Assembly: GCA_037176885.1 (NCBI GenBank)
Contig: JAWWNJ010000073.1
Coordinates: 620,001 to 684,000 of the forward strand
Reading direction: 5' to 3'
Length of the DNA stretch: 64,000 nt
From: Favolaschia claudopus
Taxonomy: Eukaryota > Basidiomycota > Agaricomycetes > Agaricales > Mycenaceae
Position numbers and translations under genes: made by a program. Every line of letters starts with the position of its first letter. Position 1 is the stretch's first letter. Shown in pieces: positions 48,690 through 59,293 of this stretch. Below the pieces are notes generated by a model that saw nothing but the letters and a program-made list of their open reading frames with translations, ran no database searches and was not told where the DNA came from.

Positions 48690-50589
48690 TCAAGCGGTTC
48701 GGACAAACACCGATTCCAGCAAAGACGTTTGCGGGTCCCCCCGTGTGCCTGCATTCTCCAGAGATCGCGCCCTCAGCCGTCCCCAAGTCACCCACCAATT
48801 ATCCGCCTCATCCTCCGCATCGTAACCGAACACCGTCTTAATCTCCGCCCACTCGGCCGACTCCTCTTCATCGCCCGAATAAACGAACAGATCGTCTCCT
48901 GATTTATACTTGGCTTGCATAGCCTGATCCCGCGCCGCTTGGTCGGGACAGTTGGGCATGCCCATGTAGTGGATGATACCTGTTTCGGAAGCGAGAACGG
49001 ATTCGGTGCGTGGTTGGCGGAGTTCTTGAAAGGCGTAGAGGAAATCGGTGATTTGGCTGTCGGTGGCAAGGTGTGAGAAAAGTTTGGCGAGGACTGCGCC
49101 GTCTTCGAGGCCCATGGCGTATTGCTGTGTGGATCCAGGCTGATCAATTGAGATGAGTTTTGTGGTGATGGAGATGGAGAAAGAGATCACAGGTATCGGA
49201 TGAGCCGCTCCGCCAACGACAACCAGTCGCCCGGTTTCATCAAGCCAGTCCTCGAGAGGTGGATGTGCGAAGACTGGGAAGCGTCGTGGGTGTTTTATTA
49301 GCGGGCCAAGGTTTCGCAGTCTGAACTGAGGTCAGCGCGAAAAAGAAAACATAGTCTAGTATCTCACCTCGGGCACACGCTTTGTAAAGCAGCTCGCATT
49401 CCATCTGCGGGAGAATTCTCGAATTCGTCGTAAGGACGATATAACGTGAACGTAAATGAAGGCGCGCCACCCTACAACAGCGATTAATGCTCTGACAATC
49501 CTCGACACAGTAAAACCATACAGTAGGGTGGCTGATGACGGATTGGTTGTTCCCGAAGAAAGAGAACATGGAGATCTGAACAAGGATAAGTATTAGTAGA
49601 TCATAGACCGAGGCATAACAACGAACTACTTTAGGCTCATAGAAAAGTTTGGATTGGGGATCCTTTTCCACCAAAGCTTTGGGTACAATCGCACTGGATA
49701 CGGAGTTATATCTGTGCCTATGAAAAACACTGGGATCTTACCTGTACATGCACAAGGGCGGTTCAGTTGCTTCCTCGATGTCCTGCTCCGCCAATAATAT
49801 TGGCCGTATGAGGCCAAATACACCGTCGGCTCCAATGATTACATCGGCCGTTAATGTTTCCCCAGAATCCAAGGCGACTGCACGGCGCTCAGGGTCAACG
49901 GATACTGCCGTAGCGCCTAGACGGACAGTGGCGCCTTGACCGACAGCAACATCATACATCATCTTCCGAAGATCAGCAAGCTTCAATTCCTTCAGTAACA
50001 TATTGTATAGAGTGGAGAGCGGTTTAAACTCACATGGCCGAAAAGAAACTCCCCCTGCGTTTCTCGTAGAACCTCGTCATCCCAATAGTGATCCCCCAGA
50101 CGATCCCCTGTCTCCACTGGTTGCGTTTGACGAATGAGGATCTGGGGGAGGGGTGTCAACAGGGAAAAAACGCACGGCGGGAGATTTGGATTTGCTTCGA
50201 CTTGACAGCGACTGCAGACACTTCGGGCTCCAGATTCCAGCGATACAAGATTTTGGATAAATTAGGTGGAAGGCGAACGCCGCGGCCAACCTGGGAAAAA
50301 ATATGAGAGTTGGATATGACTTGCAGCAGCGGACGGGATCTGCCACCACAGGCATACATCAGATTGTCCTATTTCCTTCTCCCGCTCGACAACAACGACT
50401 CGATGGCCCACTCTTTGCAGGGCTATGGCGCAAGAAAGGCCAGATATACCAGCGCCAATGATGAGAAAGTCGATGGTCAACTTTGCGTGTTTCGCTGCGT
50501 TCTTGGGGAAAAGAATAAGAGGACGATGGGTTAGACAGGTATTCCGAAGGGCAGAATAGGTGTACAGTGGCTCTTACCTCGATGCCCAT
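48690..50589 (-). CDS. FAD-dependent monooxygenase (salicylate hydroxylase-like)
   Basis: Class A flavin monooxygenase likely to hydroxylate an aromatic or other small substrate with NAD(P)H. Exon 1 is only MGIE (ATG at 50589); a GTAAGA donor and CCCCAAG acceptor join NAAKHAKLTIDFLIIGAGIS, which holds the FAD GxGxxG. VGHRVVVVEREKEIGQ is the adenine-binding strand. The DG motif is VIIGADGVFGLIRP. VVVGGAAHPIPPGSTQQYAM, then GLEDGAVLAKLFS, is the GD-motif region with glycine where the family usually has aspartate. QELRQPRTESVLA is typical of this group. It ends LLESVFVRTA. About eight exons. It reads away from the GST array. Confidence 0.88.
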
Positions 50590-52647
50590 GTTGTGAGATG
50601 AAAGGAAGTGAGAACGAGAACCATGGGGCAGCTTCTCTCTATTTGTGTCGTAAATTTTCTGCAACGTTACTCTTAACGTAAATCGGTTTTCTGGTGCTTC
50701 TGTCAGGCTCTGTAGGTCCACCGGATCCGTAGCATTTCGCCGTCGGTAACATGCCCACTGTCCGGCGGTAAGGATGGCATAATATGCCCATCCCTGCCGT
50801 GTAATGTCGGCGCCCGTTGGAAGAGGCGACTTTGGTCGCAGCCATATATGGCATTGCTCCGTCTTGAGGATGCGAGTGGGATGCGATGACCGTCAGTTAC
50901 CGTCACTACAGCGATACCCTTGCGGTCAAGTCGGTTAAGTCGCGGGAAGAAGTAGGGCCAAACGCATCAACGGAAGCAAATCTGGTTAGCGAATGTTTTA
51001 GCGAATGACAGCACCAAAGTGCATAACGTCTGGCCCTGGCTAGCGAGAGTTAGCGAACCAATCATTGGGCTGCATCGAATTCGCCAAAGTTCACCGCTCT
51101 TCCTCTCTGATAGCCTGCGGCTGCAATAATTAACCATTCCGTTCAAAATGAAGTGACGGCAGTCTTGGTTGAGACTCCGTGAACACTGGGAACGAGATTC
51201 GCTGAGCAAGACCAGGTATAATTGTGGCGAACTGACGATTTGGTTGCGGGATGTCGACGCATGATTGACGTGCCTTACGAGCAATAAAAACTGCCAGGAA
51301 GCTTTGAGAGCTAGAGAATGATAAGACGGTCGAGACATGGCCGTATCTAATCTGTTCAGTGGGCAAGATCGTGGTTCTATGGCGGTTCAACGGCGTTCGA
51401 GGGAGGCCAAACGGCCAACTCGGGGAAAATTGCCACAGATAACGAGAGTTGGTATCACTGCCAAGAGGCAATTCCACCGCAGGCCATAATATGCATCTCA
51501 AAGCAGAAGCTTGAATCGATATGGCTGGTGAGTTTGAAGCTCTTGTCCGCAGAGAAGCTTATTCGTTCGAACTCGCGAGTCCGCATAAGTTGAGGTTGAA
51601 ATCTTGGACTGACCCCTGCCAGTGGTACGTGTGTCGTGAATAGGATAGAAGCGCAAAGGCTTCGAGCGCAGCAGAAAGGTGCACAGCAGCATTGTCTTCT
51701 TAACGAGAGCTCAACAAGAGCAGCATGAAAGTGTAGATGGAGGGCAGAAACAAGCGTGTGACAGTAGTCGTGACAGTCCTTTGCCCCATGTTTTTTCCTT
51801 GTTTTTTCAACTGAGCCTCTTTGCCGCTTTTCCAACCTTGAAGTTGTCCAATTCCCTTGGACCTCCCGAACTCCCTCCAGTTTACCGTTGCGTATAGTTC
51901 TGTGCAACCCAAGGGGTGGAAATTTCGATGTGTATGCCACTCGCAATTGAACCTGCTACTAGTATCCCTGCCTGGTCTGGTGGTCTTTCACCCTCTCCGG
52001 GATGCTCATGGTCTTCGGTTTTTCACGACTGTACCATCCTCGACCTCAGAGTTTAGCCTGCTCAAAAGAGTTGTATCCGTTTCGTATCTTGCTGTGTCTC
52101 ATCGTACTGTCCAATAGGGCCGGTGCAGCACTAATACGATTCTCACCGATGCTGATAATCTGAAGTATGCAAACTAGGCATCTCTCAAAACTCTACTTGG
52201 CTTACTCAGTCTCAACTTGATCTTATGCTTCATGCTTCTGGGTCTCTGCGTTGCAACAGACATACCTGCGTATTACGATCATTCGCCGTTTCCCCTTACG
52301 CTTGCCGTCGTATCCTGTTCCTGCTCGGCAATCGTATCTTCTAAGACTCTTCCAGCGCCTCGTTTCAGTTGATTTCTAATAGACATGCCTTTTCCCCTCG
52401 CGGGCCGCAGCTCTACATCGTCTCTGCCGCCTGGTTCTTCGAGTAAAGCCAAGTACAGGAGTTCACGCCGCTCCCATACACATTACCAATATAAAGACAA
52501 TCGCCAACAGTACGCCAAACTCCCTTGAATCGATTGATTCATAATCGTTGTCTTGCTAAGCCGGTCATCAAGTTAACCGGAAACAAGCCGGATTGCTCAC
52601 ATTTAAACTCGAAGTTTGACTGGCATAATTCAAAGGACTCAAATTTC
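50590..52647. other. 2 kb divergent intergenic region between the monooxygenase and the GST array
   Basis: Contains both promoters. Three copies of TTAGCGAA lie within 72 bases (50986-50993, 50998-51005, 51050-51057). A TATAAAG with adjoining CCAAT sits at 52490-52496. An ATG at 52384 opens 48 codons (MPFPLAGRSSTSS...) that I do not recognise. Longer frames in 51455-51946 lack an ATG context or motif. No RNA gene is seen. Confidence 0.5.
52490..52496 (+). promoter_or_regulatory. Likely TATA box for the first GST
   Basis: TATAAAG preceded directly by CCAAT, about 150 bases before the GST ATG. This implies a 5' untranslated region of roughly 120 bases. Confidence 0.45.
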
Positions 52648-53524
52648 ATGGCTATACTGAAGCTCTACGGCTACTACAAATCGACCTGCACTTGGCGGGT
52701 CGCGACGGTTCTCTACGAGGCCAAAGTTCCCTTTCAGTTTATTCCAGTCGATGTTCTCAATGGCGAACACAAGACTCCCGGCTTCCTTGACAAGCAGCCT
52801 TTTGGTCAAATACCGTATATCGTGCGTCTCGACTTTCTGTATGTGTTATTTACCCCGAAATGCTGACCCCCTGCTTCAGGATGACGATGGCTTCATTCTA
52901 TACGAGTCGCGTGCCATTTGCCGCTACATCGCCGCCAAGCATCCAGAATCAAGACTCATCCCCACTGACCCGAAAAAGCACGCCCTATTCGAACAAGCAG
53001 CAGCCAGCGAATGCTTCAACTTCGAAGGCCAGGCAGGACCCATTATCTTGGAAATCTGGGGCAAGGCGTACGTGCATGTCTCATGTGTTTCACGCTCGCT
53101 GACGCCGCAGGCCAGACTCAGCGGTCTGAAGGGAGACGAGGCTGTCGTCAGCGCTAGGACTGCCGCCCTTGATGCGAAGCTCGACGGCTACAATGCCATT
53201 TTGTCAAAGCAAAAATACATTGCAGGAGATGTGCGTTCGCCGCCTTCCACGAGCTTCACCATCACTCGAATTGTCTGACACTTCTGCTTCTAGGAATTGA
53301 CGCTCGCGGACTTATACCACCTTCCCCATGCTCCAATAATTCAGGCCAAGACTGGGGTCATGACTCGAAAAAGCCATGTTGCTAGGTGCGTCCTGCGTGG
53401 CTTGATTGCGACCTCTCTCTCCCTTGCTCACTATGAATATTTGCTTAGATGGTATACCGACCTTGCTTCGCGCCCATCTTGGCGTGCATTTGAAGACGGG
53501 GTCAAGTCCATGTTAGAGTATTGA
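52648..53524 (+). CDS. Phi-class-like glutathione S-transferase, tandem copy A
   Basis: Conjugates glutathione to electrophiles. The thioredoxin-like N-domain starts MAILKLYGYYKSTCTWRVAT, with serine at the position used to activate glutathione in phi-class enzymes. LDKQPFGQIPYI ends exon 1 (cis-proline strand). Exon 2, DDDGFILYESRAICRYIAAK, holds the ESRAI motif that binds the gamma-glutamyl group. C-domain helices follow: AALDAKLDGYNAILSKQKYI, AGD, then ELTLADLYHLPHAPI. The protein ends EDGVKSMLEY. Five to six exons with the same plan as the next three copies. Confidence 0.92.
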
Positions 53525-53747
53525 TGCATTCATATATTCGTTGTATTCCAGATAAATGCAAGACGGTCACTCTTTACGAACCCCCGATACTGAATGAGCG
53601 AAAGTCGATTTTCCAGCCGTCTTGGAGTATGGAACGCCGACCCGTGATGATGTCTTGCCCTTCGGCCAAAAATTACCCACACATGAAAAAATGAGCGCCG
53701 CCGGGCCAACAACTTACCGAGTTCCGCTAAGCATCTCGATAGCGCCC

Positions 53748-54691
53748 ATGGCCGTTCTCAAATTATATGGCGCGACGAAGTCAACAAATACATGGCGCGT
53801 CGCGATTGTTCTTCATGAAGTCCAAGTACCCTTCGAGTTCATCCCAGTTGACATTTACGGCGGTGGAGACAATCAAGCGTCCGAGTACCTCGAGAAGCAG
53901 CCGTTTGGGCAAGTGCCTTACATCGTATGTTCAACACTCCGTGAGATCCAGGGTTGAGGGTTCCGTCGTACTCATTACTCTACTTGACAGGACGATGATG
54001 GCTTCATTCTCTATGAATCCCGTGCGATTTGCCGTTATATCGCGGCCAAGCACCCACATCCAAACCTCGAGCTCATCCCAACGGATCCCATTAAGAACGC
54101 ACTTTTTGAGCAAGCGGCGTCTGCGGAATACGCCAATTTCGATTCTCTTGCAAGTCCAATAATTAGGGAGGTTTGGCGTAAACAGTGCGTATGAGCGCTG
54201 TTGTTGGCTGTCGTCTCTTCCCTTGGCTGAAAGTGACAATCAAGAATCGTGGGATTGGAAGTGATTCGTGAGGCTGTCAAGCCTCAGATCGCCGCTCTTG
54301 AGTCAAAGCTAGACATTTACGAGGCTATATTGTCCAAGCAACGATACCTTGCTGGAGAGGTGTGTAAGCGGATTCCTTTCAAAGCGATGCCCCTGTCCAA
54401 CGCACCAACAACTGAATTTAATCTCAGAAACTCACCCTTGTGGACCTGTTCCATCTTCCCCGTGCACCGATTCTTGAAAATCACGCCGGAACCAACATCA
54501 TGACGCGACGGCCGCACGTATCTCGGTGTGTCTTCTCAATACGCTGGACCTTTGATTGACTATGACTTTGTGCCTTGAATTCTTTGTTTTCATTGTGCTG
54601 AATCGATTTGCACAGATGGTTCAAAGAACTCATCTCCCGTCCCTCTTGGATTGCGTTCGAGGACGGAGTCAAGTCCGTGCTAGAATATTGA
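53748..54691 (+). CDS. Phi-class-like glutathione S-transferase, tandem copy B
   Basis: Starts MAVLKLYGATKSTNTWRVAI, keeping the catalytic serine. EYLEKQPFGQVPYI leads to DDDGFILYESRAICRYIAAK. The C-domain reads FEQAASAEYANFDSLASPII, VIREAVKPQIAALESKLDIY and KLTLVDLFHLPRAPILENHA, then WFKELISRPSWIAFEDGVKS, ending VLEY. All junctions keep frame, so the gene appears intact. Spacing to copy A is 223 bases. Confidence 0.9.
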
Positions 54692-54893
54692 ATATTCGAG
54701 ATTAACGAGAATCCTACCATATCTGAGTCCACAAAATCACTCGCAAGATCAGAACGAAGAGGAGCGCGCGGTCAGCTGATCGCCCCAGCTTTGACGCGCC
54801 TTAGTAATCAACGTGTGACTCACGCGCCTTGGAGGGATAAATTGCGCGTCTAAGGCTCTGAGCGTCCACTATCTTCATCTATCTTCCTCCCTC

Positions 54894-55790
54894 ATGGCAA
54901 TTCTCAAGCTATACGGATGGCCTGAGTCGACCGCGACGTGGCGCGTTGCGATCGTCCTCCACGAAGCAAAAGTGCCCTTCGAATTCGTCAACGTCAACAT
55001 TTTGAATGCCGATTATAAAACCCCCGAATATCTCGAGAAGCCCTTTTGGTCAAATACCTTACATCGTGCGTTATACTCTACGTTCTCTATTGGTTTTCTG
55101 GCTTGATAGGCTCACGATCGAGCCCGCCCAGGATGACGATGGCTTTATTCTATTTGAATCGCGTGCGATCGGCAGATACATCGCGGCAGAGCATCCAGAG
55201 TCGAAACTCATACCTACGGACCCAAAAAAACACGCCCTGTTCGAACAGGCAGCGTCGATTGAGTTTGCGAACTTTGACTTCAACGCGGACCCGCTGATTA
55301 AAGCTCTGGCGCGAAAACGGTGAGTATACACTCCCATTTTCACGCTTCAGGAAAACTGAGAGTCGAAGGTTCTTGGGTCAAGACTCAGATCAAGCTCCCC
55401 TCGATGCAAAGATGGAGACCCTCGAGGGCAGACTCGACGTTTATGAGAAAATCCTGGCAAAGCAGCGGTACATTGCCGGAGATGTGCGTGCATTCCAGGA
55501 CGGTATCAGTATATCTAACCCACTCAACTTGAACATCGTGCGCTAGGAAATCACTCTCGCCGATCTCTTCCACCTTCCTCGCGCTCAGTTCATCGAAACA
55601 TATATCAAGAGCGGCGTCATGACGAGCTCAAGCAGACCTCACGTTGCACGGTATGATTTTCTTGAACCAATTGAATCGCAACTCATTCGAATCCTGACGC
55701 GACATCGATTGCAGATGGTATGATGAGCTCTTATCGCGACCTTCTTGGAAAGCGTTTGAGGGTGGGGTGAAAGGCATACTGGAGTATTGA
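54894..55790 (+). pseudogene. Phi-class-like glutathione S-transferase, tandem copy C, frameshifted
   Basis: Starts MAILKLYGWPESTATWRVAI and reads normally to EYLEK. There the sequence lacks two bases compared with the sister genes (the glutamine codon of EKQPFGQ is reduced to C), shifting the rest of exon 1 to PFWSNTLHRAL and out of phase with exon 2. Exons 2-5 are well kept: DDDGFILFESRAIGRYIAAE (G replaces C in AICR), DAKMETLEGRLDVYEKILAK, EITLADLFHLPRAQFIETYI and WYDELLSRPSWKAFEGGVKG. Either a recent pseudogene or a sequencing error at one site. Confidence 0.75.
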
Positions 55791-56033
55791 ATAGGTTGTA
55801 CTCAGATCACGGATTCAATTATCGGCCGAATCACATTCACAAAAAACAACGACATTGCGCGGATCTTAACTGTAGAGCGCGGGGGACGGCGTCGCGGCGA
55901 TGCAAGGCGATATGCACGCTCCAAGTCGAATCGGTTTTATCGGAGAGCTTTATCAATCTGGTCATGCGCCAGAATCCCTCCAAGTTATTTAACACCACTT
56001 GCACGTCGCGAAGGAACCCTCGACACCCCACCA

Positions 56034-56853
56034 ATGGCTATTCTAAAACTATACGGCGACCCCATCGCGACGTGCACGCGGCGCGTTGCGACTGTGCTCT
56101 ACGAAGCCAAAGTTCCCTTCGAAGTCATCTTCGTTGATAGGGTAAATAACGCGCACAAAACCCCAGAGTACCTCGAGAAGCAGCCCTTCGGTCAGATCCC
56201 GTACATCGTAAGCACCAATCCCGAGCTGTGCATCGCGATGTCAAGATACATTTGCTGCAGGACGACGACGGCTTCATTCTATTCGAGACGCGTGCGATTT
56301 GTCGATACATCGCTGCCAAATACCCGGAATGCAAGCTCATTCCAACTGATCTCAAAAAGAATGCACTTTTCGAGCAGGCAGCGTCGATCGAGTTGAATGA
56401 CTTTGACTTTTTCGCAGCTCCTGCGGTGTATGAGGTTCGGAGCAAACCGTGAGCGATAGGTTCGTATGATTGTCTTGCTCTGTCTTGAGCCGTCGCTTCA
56501 GACGCCGTGGCCTGCAAACCGACCAAGCTGTGATCGATGCCAATCTCGCCGCCCTCGATAAGAAGCTGGACGGCTACAACGCCATGCTGGGTAAGCAGAA
56601 GTATCTTGCAGGAGACGTACGTGACAGCATTCTGGCCCTTTTTACTCTGAATGAAGAACTGATGTTCTTTCTCTCGCAGGAAATAACTCTCGCAGATCTT
56701 TTCCACCTCCCTCATGCCCCTATTCTGGAAGTACATGCCAAAAGTGACATCATGGTTCGAAAGCCCAACGTTGCACGCTGGTACAAAGACCTGCTCACAC
56801 GCCCGTCCTGGCTGGCGTACGAAGGAGGAGTGAAGACCACGTTGAAGTACTGA
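56034..56853 (+). CDS. Phi-class-like glutathione S-transferase, tandem copy D, without the usual serine
   Basis: Starts MAILKLYGDPIATCTRRVAT. Where the other copies have ST after the loop, this one has AT, so the canonical catalytic serine appears replaced by alanine; the neighbouring threonine might act instead. EYLEKQPFGQIPYI, DDDGFILFETRAICRYIAAK (ETRAI rather than ESRAI), ANLAALDKKLDGYNAMLGKQ, EITLADLFHLPHAPILEVHA and WYKDLLTRPSWLAYEGGVKT follow, ending TLKY. The frame is intact. It may be a binding protein or an isomerase/peroxidase variant rather than a transferase. Confidence 0.88.
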
Positions 56854-56931
56854 GATCTAGATGTCATCGTGAAGAGTTTGTATCTTGTAACAGTTATAAA
56901 ATGTCCCCCAAGATTCCATTCAATTGACCCG

Positions 56932-57841
56932 TCACGAGGAAGCCTTCTGCTGCTGCGAGACGATTTGTTTCGCCAAAACGCGCTCAGCGTCTGCCCATAT
57001 GTCGTGGGACCCCTCCCAGTCACGAACAAGGTCCGTTAATAGTGGACCAATCACGATACGCGGATCGAACGAATACAAGCCAATTGTATCAGCACTCGGG
57101 AGCGCCGAGTTGTAGATGATGACTAGAATGTGAAGACCGAGACAACTTTGGCACACCATCTCCACAGCAGCCCGGGATGGGCTGTGTTCTGAAGCTAGTG
57201 CGACATGGGTCAAGGAGGGAAGTTGTGTGAGATGCTGCAAGTCGTAGATCTGATGGACCCTGGGGATGGAAAGCTCGAGGTGAGTCACGCTCGACCAAGG
57301 CGAGGAGTCCAAGCTCAAGAGTGTCATTAAGTGGTTGAAGTGCACGAAGAGGCGGTGCAGGGAGAGTTGCCTGAGTTGTAGAATTAGATCTTGGGGGGGA
57401 GAGTTGATCCAGAATGCCATCGCATGAACCCCGCTGCAGAAAGACAGAATTTGAGCAGCAGATTCGGCCGGGAATGAGCCGCCGAAGATCAAGGTTTTAA
57501 CATTGACCTTGAAAAAGACAGGCTCTTTGAACTTGGCCAATTCCAGAAAGCGGTTGGCATCGTGAGCAACGCGAATCGACACCAGTTCATAGTAGACCAA
57601 GTCAACCCTAGAGAATCGTCAGGTTGAAAGCGGACGACGTGTTGGCAGTGGTGAATCCCTACCAGGTTCGGACATGTCGAGCGGTCAGACTAAGATTTAA
57701 CTTGAGAGTAGTATCATTACGATTGGACCTCACAGCGACTTCACATATTTCACGCTGCAATTCGGGAGGTAGAATCGGCATTCTGTGTGCGATGCAAGAT
57801 GGTGGAGAATTGGTGGAGACTCGGAAGACTGAGGTCGCCAT
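56932..57841 (-). CDS. Short F-box-like protein
   Basis: Two exons. The start at 57841 gives MATSVFRVSTNSPPSCIAHR; MPILPPELQREICEVAVRSN is the F-box-like helix pair. An intron of about 60 bases joins HVRTW to VDLVYYELVSIRVAHDANRF. The rest contains irregular leucine-rich segments (TLIFGGSFPAESAAQILSFC, SVTHLELSIPRVHQIYDLQH). It ends VSQQQKASS. It is divergent from the next F-box gene across 89 bases. No enzymatic motif is seen. Confidence 0.8.
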
Positions 57842-57930
57842 GACGGTGAACCTAGATTATGGTTAGGGTTATGACCTCTTAACCAGTGATAAGCCTAGAG
57901 CACCTCACTTCTACTGTTCTACATACTTCC
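57842..57930. promoter_or_regulatory. 89-base bidirectional promoter with a TTAGGGTTA motif
   Basis: Separates the start codons of two divergent F-box-like genes. GGTTAGGGTTATG at about 57859-57871 matches one and a half telomeric repeats, which in other fungi can bind Tbf1/Teb1-type factors. No TATA box is clear. Confidence 0.5.
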
Positions 57931-59169
57931 ATGTCTCTCTCGCGACTTCGTCATGACACCCTTCCTACAGAGTTGTGGCTGGAGATATTCGAAAATCTGG
58001 AGACATACACGATCGCACACTGGCACGAACCGTTCCAACCGATTCCCGGTGTCACCATGGAGGGTGATACACGGAATGCCTACAGAAATGTCGTCTTGGT
58101 TTGCCGCGACTGGCATGCATGGGCCACCAAGCTCTTATATCGCAACGTCAAAATGTCTAGTAGTATGTGGACTCATGGCACAGACACTCACCGAGAGCAT
58201 GGTCATTCGGTTCGTTATTTCGGAGCCAGATTTCTTACAATGTTCTGGAATTCTAAAACACGAACCTTTCTTCAGGTTGAACGTGCAGTCCTACCTTATA
58301 CGGCCACCGTAACCGAAAGTCCTAAGTATTTGCCGTCGACCGAGGTTCTGAGTCTGTATTCCAACCTGAAGGTGCTCGTGCGACCGCTGCACAGACCGTC
58401 GTTGTTCACGAGTTTGCGCTTCGACTTTGATGCAATGTGCCCTCCACTTCCTTCTCTGAAGAGACTCGACTGGTGGAATCACGCCGAAGCATCCCGTTCG
58501 GGTGGAATCAACTCCCTGACCGCTGTTTTGGCCGAAGCACCGAATCTAGAATTTTTGTTCGTTGGAGTCGTTAGACCCAACTTCACGCCATTCCACGGCC
58601 TCGGAGCAGCCCGCATCTGTCTTCCATCCCTGCGCACCCTACGCCTGAGCATGGCAAGCGCACTCTTACTCCGCCATATTGTGGTTCGCTGGACTCTGCC
58701 AGTGCTTGACCATTTGGTCGTAGATTCGCCCCTGGCTGCCGGCGGAATGGATATGATCTGGGAGGTTCTAGGCGCCCAGCTCTCCGTCGTCGAATTCGGC
58801 AAGCACGTACGTTTTCTCATCGAGCACCACCTCACCTCATGCCTTCGCGGCTGCCCCAATCTCCGCGAAATATATTATTATCTTTTCACGACTCTCCCGC
58901 CGCATGCAGAGTTGAACGAGGAGGAGACAATATACCCGTCTGTCACCTCCATCGGCATCCACATGGCAGAGATTCCTTTTCTTGAGGATGATCAAGACGA
59001 ATGGGAACATATGAAGCAGCATTTCGATGCCTTTACGAGTGGCATGTTCCCAAACTTGCGGCTCCTCCGCGTTGTCGGAATGCAGGATCAGGTCCGCAAT
59101 GATGAACGCTTTGCCTCAATGCATCGAAGACTACGAGATAGAAATTGCGTGCTGGAAATTTCAGAATAG
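57931..59169 (+). CDS. F-box-like protein
   Basis: The in-frame sequence upstream has no ATG before 57931, giving MSLSRLRHDTLPTELWLEIF, an F-box-like start, continuing RNVVLVCRDWHAWATKLLYR. The remaining 350 residues have spaced leucine-rich strands (LKRLDWWNHAEAS, AARICLPSLRTLRLSMASAL, LPVLDHLVVDSPLAAGG, SCLRGCPNLREIYYYLFTTL, MFPNLRLLRVVGMQDQ). It ends NCVLEISE. It is read as one exon of 413 codons, though a small intron near 58807 is possible. Probably a ubiquitin-ligase adaptor of a rapidly evolving family. Confidence 0.82.
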   Translation: MSLSRLRHDTLPTELWLEIFENLETYTIAHWHEPFQPIPGVTMEGDTRNAYRNVVLVCRDWHAWATKLLYRNVKMSSSMWTHGTDTHREHGHSVRYFGARFLTMFWNSKTRTFLQVERAVLPYTATVTESPKYLPSTEVLSLYSNLKVLVRPLHRPSLFTSLRFDFDAMCPPLPSLKRLDWWNHAEASRSGGINSLTAVLAEAPNLEFLFVGVVRPNFTPFHGLGAARICLPSLRTLRLSMASALLLRHIVVRWTLPVLDHLVVDSPLAAGGMDMIWEVLGAQLSVVEFGKHVRFLIEHHLTSCLRGCPNLREIYYYLFTTLPPHAELNEEETIYPSVTSIGIHMAEIPFLEDDQDEWEHMKQHFDAFTSGMFPNLRLLRVVGMQDQVRNDERFASMHRRLRDRNCVLEISE

Positions 59170-59293
59170 GTAGGCCATGGGTTTTTCATGATTGTAAGTT
59201 TTGTATGCACAGCTTCACGTTGACGACTGGCTCAATTACAGACAGAGAATTTATTACGAACATACAAAACGGATAAGCAATCGTACAATAATA

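Noticed and set aside
51455..51946. 163-codon minus-strand frame upstream of the GST array
   Set aside because: No recognisable motif, odd composition rich in C, R and S, and no supporting splice or promoter signals.
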